Shown in pieces: positions 7,987 to 16,005 of a stretch of DNA of 27,364 nucleotides (the stretch's first letter is position 1; every line of letters starts with the position of its first letter). The notes under the pieces were generated by a model. It saw nothing but the letters and a program-made list of their open reading frames with translations, searched no databases and was not told the DNA's origin. Origin of the DNA: an uncultured Steroidobacter sp. (GTDB lineage Bacteria > Pseudomonadota > Gammaproteobacteria > Steroidobacterales > Steroidobacteraceae); NCBI GenBank assembly GCA_946478975.1, contig CAMLEO010000066.1, positions 1 through 27,364 of the forward strand, written 5' to 3'. A program made the position numbers and the translations under genes.

Positions 7987-9159
7987 ATGCGCGACCTGCC
8001 GCCGGATCTGCCCGAATCGGTCGTGCAGGCAGTCGAACATGCGCACGCCAACGGACTCATCTATGTTTCCGACGCGGAGCCGGGCATCGAGCGTCGCAAG
8101 CGAGGCAAAGGTTTCTATTATCTAGGCCCGGACGGTCGGGTCATCAGCGACGAGAAGACCCTCGCACGCATTCGTAAGCTCGCGATCCCACCCGCTTACA
8201 CCAATGTTTGGATTTGCACCAAGGAACGCGGCCATTTGCAGGCGACCGGGCGCGATGCGCGTCGTCGCAAGCAATATCGCTATCACCCCGATTGGCGCGC
8301 GACTCGCGATGACGGCAAGTTCACCAAGATGATCGAATTCGGCGCGCAGCTGCCGAAGCTGCGGCGCCGGTTGAAACAAGACCTGGCGCTGCCGGGGCTG
8401 CCGAAGAACAAAGTGCTCGCGGTGATCGTGACGCTGCTGGATGAAACATTGATCCGCGTCGGCAACGAGGAGTACGCGCGCACCAATCGCTCCTATGGAT
8501 TGACGACCTTGCGCGACAAGCACGTCAAATTTCTGCGCGACGGCCGGGCCACGTTTTGTTTCAAAGGCAAGAGCGGGCGACAGCACGAAGTGGTGCTGGA
8601 CGATCGCCGCCTGGCACGCATCATCAAACGTTGCCAGCAGCTGCCGGGCCAGCAGCTGTTCCAGTATGTCGACGAGGAGGGCAATCGCCAGCCGGTCGAC
8701 TCCGGAATGGTCAATGAATATTTGCGCGAGGCGATGGGTGGCGCCAACGATTTTACTGCCAAGGACTTCCGCACCTGGGGCGGCACGCTGCGCGCCATCG
8801 CGTTTCTCGCCTGCCAGGCACGCAAGGAGCCAATGACTCAGCGTGCATTCAATAGTTGTGTCGCATCCACGGCGCGCGCAGTGGCCGAGACGTTGGGAAA
8901 CACACCGGCGGTGTGCCGGAAGTCATATATCAATCCAGTCGTGTTCGAGGCCTGGAAGCTCGGTGTCGTCGAGAAGCGCGTGCCGCGGGCCGCAATGTCT
9001 CCTCGACAAATGGAACGAGCGGCGCTGATTCTGTTGAAAGCGCATCATCGGCCGCAAAACGGCCGGGCCAATGCCAGGAAGCGCGTCGCAATCGTCAAGA
9101 CTGCGGGCCAGCGGAATACCCGGCGTGTGACCAACGGCGAAGTCCGCAGCGTCGCCTGA
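7987..9159 (+). CDS. DNA topoisomerase IB (bacterial/poxvirus type)
   Basis: A 390-residue type IB topoisomerase, which nicks one DNA strand through a 3'-phosphotyrosine and relaxes supercoils without ATP. The nucleophile is Tyr314 in CRKSYINPVVFEAW. Other catalytic positions are Arg157 in LIRVGNEEY, a Lys at 193 or 195 in CFKGKSGRQH, Arg262 in KDFRTWGGT, and Asn305 in LGNTPAVCRKSY. Asn in place of the His found in vaccinia topoisomerase matches bacterial enzymes such as the Deinococcus one, where the Asn also lies nine residues before the Tyr. The C-terminal 60 residues are basic and probably bind DNA. It directly follows the small membrane protein gene; such enzymes are often stress-related in bacteria. 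Confidence 0.95.
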   Translation: MRDLPPDLPESVVQAVEHAHANGLIYVSDAEPGIERRKRGKGFYYLGPDGRVISDEKTLARIRKLAIPPAYTNVWICTKERGHLQATGRDARRRKQYRYHPDWRATRDDGKFTKMIEFGAQLPKLRRRLKQDLALPGLPKNKVLAVIVTLLDETLIRVGNEEYARTNRSYGLTTLRDKHVKFLRDGRATFCFKGKSGRQHEVVLDDRRLARIIKRCQQLPGQQLFQYVDEEGNRQPVDSGMVNEYLREAMGGANDFTAKDFRTWGGTLRAIAFLACQARKEPMTQRAFNSCVASTARAVAETLGNTPAVCRKSYINPVVFEAWKLGVVEKRVPRAAMSPRQMERAALILLKAHHRPQNGRANARKRVAIVKTAGQRNTRRVTNGEVRSVA

Positions 9160-9199
9160 CGGGCTGGTTTGCGCTTCCTCCGGCTCTCCCGCAAGATGC

Positions 9200-9217
9200 G
9201 GCCGCCGGGAGGCGGCC
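9200..9217. other. GC-rich 7-bp hairpin upstream of the DUF2339 gene
   Basis: GGCCGCC and GGCGGCC flank a GGGA loop, giving a perfect seven-pair stem 41 bases after the topoisomerase stop and 21 bases before the DUF2339 start. No T-run follows, so it is not a standard terminator. It may pause transcription or protect the mRNA end between the two units. Confidence 0.4.
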
Positions 9218-9238
9218 CGGCACTTACGCGGTACGCGC

Positions 9239-12010
9239 ATGCAGCCGGAAAAACAAACGTCCTCCAAAGGATCGACTCTCGGCCTGGCTTTGTTGTTTGG
9301 CGTCGGCGGCGTGTCGCTGTCGACGAACTTCAATGGCTTCGTCATTGGCGCCCTGATCGGCGCGCTGCTAGCGCAGGTTTTCAGCCTGCGCAGTCGCATG
9401 CAGTCGCTCGAGGAGCAACTGCGGGCGATCAGGCAATCGCTGAAGCAAGGGGCGGGGGTCGAGAAATCGATCGAACCGTCGCAACCGCCGGTGGCCACGG
9501 TTGCTGAGCCGGAGCCCAGCGCCGCTCAAGCGGAGGAAGCCATTGCTCGCGAGCGAGCCGCGGCTGAACAAGCATTGGCCGAGCAGGCGCGACGGCAAGC
9601 CGCCGCACGACAAGCAGCGGCCGAGCGCGTCCGGACAATCACACCGCCGGCTCCGCAACCATTCGTGCCGGCGGAACCCAGTGCGTTCGATCAAGCAATC
9701 GCGGGCGCGATGGCCTGGCTCAAGGGTGGCAATCCGCTGGCGCGCATCGGCATCGTCGTGCTGTTCTTCGGCGCGGCGTTTCTTGCGAAATACGCCGCCG
9801 ACCATAGCCGCTTTCCCATTGAGCTGCGCTTCATCGGTCTTGCCGTAGGCGCGTTCGCGTTGCTGATTCTTGGTTGGCGATTGCGAGAGAAACGCCCGGG
9901 GTTCGCGGAGCTGCTCCAGGGCGGCGGCATCGCGGGCCTCTATCTCACCGTCTTCGCTGCGACCAAACTGTTTCATCTGCTGCCGCTGGGCCTGGCGTTT
10001 GGATTGATGGTCGTCGTTGCGCTGGCCGCCGCCATTCTTGCCGTTGGGCAGAACGCATTGTCACTTGCCGTCATCGGCACGGCCGGTGGTTTCCTCGCGC
10101 CCATTCTTGTTTCCAGTGGCAGTGGCAATTACGTCGCGTTGTTCGCTTACTACGCCGTACTCAACCTCGGCGTGTTCGCGGTCGCATGGTTCCGCACCTG
10201 GCGCGTGTTGAACGTGCTGGGCTTTGTGTTCACGTTCACCATCACCGGCCTGTGGCGCGTCAACAGCTATGAAATGGCCGACCTGTTCAATGCCGACGGC
10301 TTCCTGATCCTGTTTTTCCTGATGTATGTCGGCGTGTCGATCTTGAACTGCGTGCGCCAGCCGCCGGATCTGAAAGGTTACGTGTCCGGTTCGCTGGTGT
10401 TCGGCTTGCCGGTGGTCGCGTTCGCGTTGCATGCGTCGATGGTCGCTCGGATCGAGTACGCGATGGCGTGGAGTGCGCTGGCGCTCGGTACGTTCTACCT
10501 GGTGCTCGGTTTCGTTCTCTATCGAACGGGACGTGAAAGTTTCCGCTTGCTGGTGGAAGCGTTCGCCGCGCTCGGTGTGATCTTCGGCAGCCTGGCGATT
10601 CCGCTCGCGTTCGATACTCGCAGGACGGCCGCGATGTGGGCGGTCGAAGGCGCAGGATTGTTGTGGCTCGGCGTGAGACAGGAAAGAAAGCTCGCACGAG
10701 CGTTCGGTACGTTACTGCAGCTCGCCGCGGGCATGGGTTTTCTGATCGGCCTGTATGGCTATTACGAACCTCGACCCATCCTCAACAGCACGTACCTGGG
10801 CACGTTGATGATCAGCTTGGCCGGCATTTGCAGCGGCTATTGGTTGTATAGCAATCGCGAGCGGCAGGCGCGCTACGAAGCGGGCGCCGAGGTGGTGTTT
10901 ACGTTGTGGGCGGTTGCATGGTGGTTGTACGGCGGGCTCGGCGATATCAATCGCTTCGCCGATACGGCAGCTTACGGTGCAGGCCTCGCATTCATCGCAC
11001 TCACTGTCGGCTTGCTCGTGCTGCTCGCCGTGAAGCGTGAGTGGCGGCTGCCATTGCTGATCGCGACTTACTTGCCGGCGATTGCAACCGTGTTTGCGTT
11101 GTTGCTCCTGAGTCGATTCGATCATCCGTTTGCGCAATGGGGTGCGCTGGGCTGGGTGCTGTTGTTTGCAGCCGATTACACGACCTTGAAGCTGGGCGAA
11201 TCGCGTGAGATTCAAGGGCTCGACTGGTTTCATGCCGGCGCGATCTGGGCACTCACATTGATCATTGCCTGGGAGGCAGGCTGGCAAGTCGCCGATGTCA
11301 CAACCGGCGTGTGGGCGCAGCTGCCGTGGGGTGTGGTGCCGGCGCTGATCGTCGCCTGGTTGAGCCGTCGGCAGTTGCAGCCGCGTTGGCCCGCAGCTGC
11401 TCACGAGCGCGCTTATCGCATCTACGCTTGCGTGCCGTTGATCATCGCGATGGCACTGTGGATTTTGGGCATCAATGTCAGCAGCACCGGCGACTCGACC
11501 TGGCTGCCGTACCTGCCGTTGCTGAATCCGCTCGACATCAGCGTGGCGCTTGGTTTCGCGGCGCTCGCAATGTGGTGGAGCTCGCTGAACGAGCAGCAGC
11601 GCGCGATGTGGCAGATCGATCTGCGTGTGTTGTTGGCGATCGTTGCAGCGCTCGCGTTCCTGTGGCTGAACGCCGCGTTGATCCGCTCGTTACATCACAA
11701 CTTTGGCGCGCCCATCACAACATATGGCATTTCGCACTCGACCCTGGTGCAGGCGTCGCTGTCGATCTTCTGGGGTGTATTGGGCTTCTCCGCGATGACG
11801 ATCGCAGCGCGCCAGCTGTGGAGATATGTGTGGATGGTCGGTGGCGCTTTGATGATCGTGGTGGTCGCGAAGCTGTTCCTGGTCGATCTTTCCAACGTCG
11901 GCACGATCGCGCGCATCGCCTCGTTCCTGACGGTCGGTGTGCTGCTGCTGGTGACGGGTTATCTCGCACCTTTACCGCCGCGCAAGGCCAGCGAAGCGGC
12001 GGCTGGGTGA
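9239..12010 (+). CDS. DUF2339 polytopic membrane protein
   Basis: A 923-residue protein of the DUF2339 (COG5373) type. An N-terminal hydrophobic segment (about 13-50) is followed by an Ala/Glu/Gln-rich, probably coiled-coil stretch (about 55-125). A very long run of membrane helices, roughly twenty or more, extends from about residue 155 to the C-terminus near 910. The family is widespread in the inner membrane and has no settled biochemical function. The next gene encodes a DUF3999 protein, its usual partner, 17 bases downstream. The ATG at 9239 has no clear ribosome site, so the exact start is uncertain. Confidence 0.87.
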   Translation: MQPEKQTSSKGSTLGLALLFGVGGVSLSTNFNGFVIGALIGALLAQVFSLRSRMQSLEEQLRAIRQSLKQGAGVEKSIEPSQPPVATVAEPEPSAAQAEEAIARERAAAEQALAEQARRQAAARQAAAERVRTITPPAPQPFVPAEPSAFDQAIAGAMAWLKGGNPLARIGIVVLFFGAAFLAKYAADHSRFPIELRFIGLAVGAFALLILGWRLREKRPGFAELLQGGGIAGLYLTVFAATKLFHLLPLGLAFGLMVVVALAAAILAVGQNALSLAVIGTAGGFLAPILVSSGSGNYVALFAYYAVLNLGVFAVAWFRTWRVLNVLGFVFTFTITGLWRVNSYEMADLFNADGFLILFFLMYVGVSILNCVRQPPDLKGYVSGSLVFGLPVVAFALHASMVARIEYAMAWSALALGTFYLVLGFVLYRTGRESFRLLVEAFAALGVIFGSLAIPLAFDTRRTAAMWAVEGAGLLWLGVRQERKLARAFGTLLQLAAGMGFLIGLYGYYEPRPILNSTYLGTLMISLAGICSGYWLYSNRERQARYEAGAEVVFTLWAVAWWLYGGLGDINRFADTAAYGAGLAFIALTVGLLVLLAVKREWRLPLLIATYLPAIATVFALLLLSRFDHPFAQWGALGWVLLFAADYTTLKLGESREIQGLDWFHAGAIWALTLIIAWEAGWQVADVTTGVWAQLPWGVVPALIVAWLSRRQLQPRWPAAAHERAYRIYACVPLIIAMALWILGINVSSTGDSTWLPYLPLLNPLDISVALGFAALAMWWSSLNEQQRAMWQIDLRVLLAIVAALAFLWLNAALIRSLHHNFGAPITTYGISHSTLVQASLSIFWGVLGFSAMTIAARQLWRYVWMVGGALMIVVVAKLFLVDLSNVGTIARIASFLTVGVLLLVTGYLAPLPPRKASEAAAG

Positions 12011-12027
12011 GCAAAATGAGGAACCGT

Positions 12028-13398
12028 ATGACTGTGCGTGCAATGTTTCTTGCGATGAGCAGCGTGCTCGTGGCGAGCCCGACGTTCGCGGCTGCGCCCA
12101 GCAAGAACGATTACGCGAGTGGTGTGTCGGTGGAGGCGCCGTACTCGCAGCCGATGATCGAGATGGCGTTGCCGGAGGAGGTCTATCGCACGGTGACGAC
12201 CGACGACCTCAGCGATCTGCGTGTGTTCAATGCCGAAGGCATGCCCGTGCCGCATGCGTTTTGTGCCGCTCCCCAAGCCGCCGAGCCCAAGATCACGGAG
12301 CAGTCGCTGCCAGTGTTTGTTTTGCGCGGGCGCGAGCAGGTTTATACCAGCGGCGCGCGCGTCGAAGTGCAAACATCGGCTGGCACGCGAGTCGGCGTGA
12401 ACGATTCCTCCGCGCCGGAAACGGAAGTCGTCAACCGGCTGATTCATATCATCGACGCCCACGAAGTGAACGAGCCGCTGCGTGCGATTCGTTTCGAATG
12501 GACCAGCTCGGACGGCGTGTCGGAAGTGAAGGTGCGCATCGAAGCGAGCGAGGACCTGGATCGCTGGCAGACGATCGTGCCGACCAGCACGTTGCTGCTT
12601 GCTCAGCAGGGCGGGCAGGAACTGCGTCGCGAGAGCATCGAGCTGCCGACGCGCAAATATCAATATCTGCGTGTGCAGCGGATCGATGGCGGGCCGCCGC
12701 TGGCGATCAACTCAGTGATTGCGCAGCGGGTGGAAGCGGCCGAAGAAATCGAGCCGGTGTGGTTCACCGCCAATCGTGTGCAGACCAATGAAGCCGACTC
12801 GATTGTGTTTGATGCTGCGCATGTCGCCCCGGTGACCTACGCGCGATTCCGGCTGCCACAGCAGAACAGCTCGGTCGGCATCACCATCCAAAGTCGCAGA
12901 GACGAACATTCGCCCTGGTACACGCGCTGGAACGGCGAAAGTTATGTTGTCGTGACCGATACAACGCGGCGGGAGAGCCCGCCGGCGCGCTTCCAGCCGA
13001 CCACAGATCGGCTGTGGCGAGTGCAGATCCAGAACGATCCGCAGCTGTACCAGGCTGCCAATTTCGAATTGGGCTATTACCCGGCCCGAGTGCGGTTCCT
13101 GGCCCAGGGGGCGGGGCCGTTCACAGTGGCGTTCGGCAGCCGCCGGGCGGAGCCGGCGCATCCAGCCCGGTGCGACGGTTTGCTGGCGGATGTGAGTTCC
13201 GCCGATCGGGAGCACATGGTGGAAGCGGGCTATGCCACGGCCATGACAACCCTCGGCGGGGAGCAGGCGCTGCAGCCGTTGCCGAAAAAGACGCCGGTCA
13301 AAGTAGTGGTTTTATGGGCAGTGCTGGTCGTGGGCGTCGCCCTGCTGGTCGGAATGGCGTTATCGCTGTTGAAGCGGGTACGCAATCCCGGCGCTTGA
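12028..13398 (+). CDS. DUF3999 exported, membrane-anchored protein
   Basis: From the ATG at 12028 this encodes 456 residues. A signal peptide ends near residues 20-23 (SPTFAAAP), a large periplasmic region follows, and one C-terminal membrane helix lies at about 425-447, followed by a basic end (LLKRVRN). The overall plan and the position directly behind a DUF2339 gene identify DUF3999. The start was chosen because AGGA lies five bases before it; an in-frame ATG at 12016 overlaps that ribosome site. A role in the envelope together with DUF2339 is inferred from the conserved pairing; the mechanism is unknown. Confidence 0.83.
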   Translation: MTVRAMFLAMSSVLVASPTFAAAPSKNDYASGVSVEAPYSQPMIEMALPEEVYRTVTTDDLSDLRVFNAEGMPVPHAFCAAPQAAEPKITEQSLPVFVLRGREQVYTSGARVEVQTSAGTRVGVNDSSAPETEVVNRLIHIIDAHEVNEPLRAIRFEWTSSDGVSEVKVRIEASEDLDRWQTIVPTSTLLLAQQGGQELRRESIELPTRKYQYLRVQRIDGGPPLAINSVIAQRVEAAEEIEPVWFTANRVQTNEADSIVFDAAHVAPVTYARFRLPQQNSSVGITIQSRRDEHSPWYTRWNGESYVVVTDTTRRESPPARFQPTTDRLWRVQIQNDPQLYQAANFELGYYPARVRFLAQGAGPFTVAFGSRRAEPAHPARCDGLLADVSSADREHMVEAGYATAMTTLGGEQALQPLPKKTPVKVVVLWAVLVVGVALLVGMALSLLKRVRNPGA

Positions 13399-13420
13399 AT
13401 TAGAATCGCCGGCCTTGTTG

Positions 13421-13527
13421 AAACTCGGGATCGGGCATCCTGCCACGACCCTCGTGCGAGCACGGCAAAAGGCGCGACTTTTGCCCGCTCGCCGCCGCCT
13501 GCGGCGGCGGGGTACATCCATGTACCC
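13421..13527 (+). repeat. Structured intergenic repeat, copy 1
   Basis: One of two copies of a 107-base element; the other is at 26992-27098. The first 35 bases are identical in both. Four hairpins follow one another. Stem A is 13427-13451 (GGG, bulged A, TCGGGCA, loop TCC, matching arm). Stem B is GGCAAAAG / CTTTTGCC around loop GCGCGA, 13464-13485, with outer arms GCGAG 13456-13460 and CTCGC 13488-13492. Stem C is CCGCCG-CCTG-CGGCGG, 13492-13507. Stem D is GGGTACA-TCCA-TGTACCC, 13510-13527. It begins 22 bases after the DUF3999 stop and ends 32 bases before mnmG. It resembles REP/BIME-like intergenic elements in plan; I do not recognise a named family. Confidence 0.9.
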
Positions 13528-13559
13528 GGGGCAGTGCCCGGTGGGCAAAGGTTCATTAC

Positions 13560-15485
13560 ATGCGGTTTCCTGATTTTTTCGATGTCATCGTCGTAGGCGG
13601 CGGCCATGCCGGCACCGAGGCAGCTTTGGCCTCGGCGCGCATGGGCGTGCGCACGCTATTGCTCACGCAAAGCATCGAAACCCTGGGCCAGATGAGCTGC
13701 AATCCCGCCATCGGCGGCATCGGCAAGGGCCACCTGGTGAAGGAAATCGATGCGCTCGGCGGCGCCATGGCGCAGGCGGCGGATCGGGGCGGCATTCAGT
13801 TTCGCATCCTGAATGCCAGCAAAGGCCCGGCGGTGCGGGCCACGCGGGCTCAGGCGGATCGCGTGCTGTACAAGCAGGCCGTGCGTTCGACGCTGGAGAA
13901 TCAGCCGAATCTCACACTGTTCCAGCAGGAAGTCGCCGACCTCGTCGTCGAGAACGAGCGCGTGCACGGTGTCGTGACTCAAACCGGCATCGAATTCCGG
14001 GCGCGGGCCGTGGTGCTCACGGTTGGAACATTCCTCGCCGGCAAGATCCACGTCGGCCTCACGAATTATCAGGGCGGTCGCGCGGGCGATCCGCCGTCGA
14101 ATCGGCTCGCCGAACGTTTGCGTGCGTTGCCATTCCGTGTCGGACGATTGAAGACGGGCACGCCGCCTCGCATCGATGGTCGCACCATCAATTACGAAGG
14201 TTTGCTGATGCAGCCGGGCGATGAGCCCGCGCCGGTGTTTTCATATCTCGGCCGCCGCAGCGATCATCCTCGGCAGGTGAGTTGTTACATCACGGCCACC
14301 AACGAGCGCACGCACGAGATCATTCGCGCTGGCTGCGATCGTTCGCCCATGTACACAGGTGTGATCGAGGGCGTCGGCCCTCGCTATTGCCCGTCGGTGG
14401 AAGACAAGATTCATCGCTTCGCCGACAAGAGCTCGCACCAGATTTTCATCGAGCCCGAAGGGCTGAGGACGCACGAGATCTATCCCAACGGCATTTCCAC
14501 CAGCCTGCCGTTCGATGTGCAGCTGGCGCTGGTGCGCTCGATCAAAGGTTTCGAGAACGCGCACATCACGCGTCCGGGCTACGCGATCGAATATGACTAT
14601 TTCGATCCGCGGGACCTACGTTACAGCCTGGAGACGAAGTTCATCGGCGGATTGTTCTTCGCTGGCCAGATCAACGGTACAACAGGTTACGAAGAGGCGG
14701 CGGCGCAAGGGCTGCTCGCAGGTCTCAACGCTGCGCTGTTGGTTCAAGAGCGCGATGCCTGGACGCCGCGACGAGATGAAGCATACATCGGCGTGCTGGT
14801 CGACGATTTGATCACGCGTGGCACGAGCGAGCCATATCGCATGTTTACGAGCCGCGCCGAATATCGCCTGCTGCTGCGTGAAGACAATGCGGATCTGCGG
14901 CTGACGCCAAAAGGTCGCGAGCTCGGCCTGGTCAACGACGAGCGCTGGGCATTCTTCGAAACCAAGCGCGAGGCGATTGCCGCGGAAGTCACGCGACTCG
15001 ATCGGGCGATCGTCCGGCCGCATCATTTGTCAGAAGAACGATCGCTCGAATTGCTCGGGACTACGTTAAGTCGTGAAGCGCATGCTTTCGATTTGTTACG
15101 TCGTCCGGAGGTGTCGTACGCGTCGCTGGCCTCGATCGAGCAGGTCGGCAAGGCGGAGTGGATGAATGCGCCGGACGCCGACGAGCGGCTGGCAGAGCAG
15201 GTGCAGCTGCAGCTGGAAGTGCAGGCCAAGTACACCGGCTATATCGATCGTCAGCAGGATGAGATCGAGCGGCAGCGCCGGCACGAAGAAACCCGCCTGC
15301 CTGAAAACATCGACTATGCCGAGGTTCGCGGCCTGTCGATCGAAGTGCGCCAGCGCCTGCAGGAAGCCCGGCCGGACACGGTGGGCCGTGCAGCGCGAGT
15401 TCCCGGTGTGACGCCGGCCGCAATTTCATTGCTGCTGGTCCATCTGAAGCGCCGTCCGGGCATTCCCTCACAGCGAGCGGGTTGA
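13560..15485 (+). CDS. mnmG: MnmG (GidA), tRNA uridine-34 carboxymethylaminomethyl-modifying FAD enzyme
   Basis: A 641-residue, full-length MnmG. With MnmE it installs the carboxymethylaminomethyl group on the wobble uridine (U34) of certain tRNAs, using FAD and methylene-tetrahydrofolate. The FAD-binding GGGHAG is at residues 13-18, the family signature [20 protein letters not shown] near 45-64, and [11 protein letters not shown] near 200. The active-site Cys region is [16 protein letters not shown] near 278, and the C-terminal MnmE/tRNA-binding helical part holds [16 protein letters not shown] near 582. AAAGG lies eight bases before the ATG. Unusually, it is not followed by rsmG-parA-parB, its common neighbours in many gammaproteobacteria; a structured repeat precedes it. 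Confidence 0.97.
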   Translation: MRFPDFFDVIVVGGGHAGTEAALASARMGVRTLLLTQSIETLGQMSCNPAIGGIGKGHLVKEIDALGGAMAQAADRGGIQFRILNASKGPAVRATRAQADRVLYKQAVRSTLENQPNLTLFQQEVADLVVENERVHGVVTQTGIEFRARAVVLTVGTFLAGKIHVGLTNYQGGRAGDPPSNRLAERLRALPFRVGRLKTGTPPRIDGRTINYEGLLMQPGDEPAPVFSYLGRRSDHPRQVSCYITATNERTHEIIRAGCDRSPMYTGVIEGVGPRYCPSVEDKIHRFADKSSHQIFIEPEGLRTHEIYPNGISTSLPFDVQLALVRSIKGFENAHITRPGYAIEYDYFDPRDLRYSLETKFIGGLFFAGQINGTTGYEEAAAQGLLAGLNAALLVQERDAWTPRRDEAYIGVLVDDLITRGTSEPYRMFTSRAEYRLLLREDNADLRLTPKGRELGLVNDERWAFFETKREAIAAEVTRLDRAIVRPHHLSEERSLELLGTTLSREAHAFDLLRRPEVSYASLASIEQVGKAEWMNAPDADERLAEQVQLQLEVQAKYTGYIDRQQDEIERQRRHEETRLPENIDYAEVRGLSIEVRQRLQEARPDTVGRAARVPGVTPAAISLLLVHLKRRPGIPSQRAG

Positions 15486-15680
15486 TTGCCGAATAGTGGG
15501 CGCGTCTTGACGCGGAACCCCGCACCACTTCACAACTCGCATAATGCGCATGGCAGCAGGCTGCGCGCTTTCGTAAAGTCTCGGCTCACGCGGCCGATCT
15601 TTCGCGGTGTGAATTCTTTCGAGGATTCGCCGCGGTTGCGCCGTTAGGCTTCGAGTCACTCAACCCTGTTACATGCTGTC

Positions 15681-15968
15681 ATGACCTGGTTCGTTCTTTT
15701 CGCTAGCACGGTATTTGGACTGTACTTCTGGCGTCAGTACGTACAGAGGCAGCGCGAGCTGAACAGTCCGCTGGCCAGCCATCGCTCGGGGCACAGCCAC
15801 ATCGGGCAGGTCGTGGTATTGGAGCAGGGTTTACAAAACGGCGACGGCCGCATCCGCCTGGGCAATCGCGACTGGCGCATCCGTGGTCCGAATCTGCCGC
15901 CGGGCGCCAAGGCCCGCGTAACAGGCGTCGACGGCACCGTGTTACTGGTCGACCGCGTCGCCGCCTGA
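15681..15968 (+). CDS. Small NfeD-like membrane protein (one helix plus OB-fold-like domain)
   Basis: A 95-residue protein with one N-terminal membrane helix (about 2-17), a short basic linker, then a beta-rich domain (about 40-95) with alternating Gly and hydrophobic positions (GQVVVLEQ, GRIRLGNRDWRIRG, GAKARVTGVDGTVLLVDRV). That is the pattern of the NfeD soluble domain. It lacks the multiple helices of long NfeD proteins and no stomatin/SPFH partner gene is adjacent. The ATG at 15681 lacks a clear ribosome site. The 195 bases between it and mnmG hold no other gene I can support. The assignment is by motif shape only. Confidence 0.6.
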   Translation: MTWFVLFASTVFGLYFWRQYVQRQRELNSPLASHRSGHSHIGQVVVLEQGLQNGDGRIRLGNRDWRIRGPNLPPGAKARVTGVDGTVLLVDRVAA

Positions 15969-15978
15969 TTCTCTGATG

Positions 15979-16005
15979 GCCGAAAGCGGCCAAGGCCCTT
16001 TCGGC
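15979..16005. terminator. Hairpin between convergent genes, touching a stop codon
   Basis: GCCGAAAG at 15979-15986 pairs perfectly with CTTTCGGC at 15998-16005, and the intervening bases contain GGCC-AA-GGCC. It begins 11 bases after the NfeD-like stop and its right arm ends on the last base of the minus-strand gene's TAG. Position and symmetry fit a terminator serving both converging genes, though only short T-tracts are present. Confidence 0.5.

Noticed and set aside
13360..13548. Small Arg-rich minus-strand frame containing [10 protein letters not shown] through repeat copy 1 (a similar frame crosses copy 2)
   Set aside because: The Arg run is simply the GC-rich hairpin read as codons; the covarying stems point to a nucleic-acid element, not a peptide.
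15507..15545. TTGACG and CATAAT as a promoter for the NfeD-like gene
   Set aside because: The spacing is 27 bases, far from the usual 16-18.
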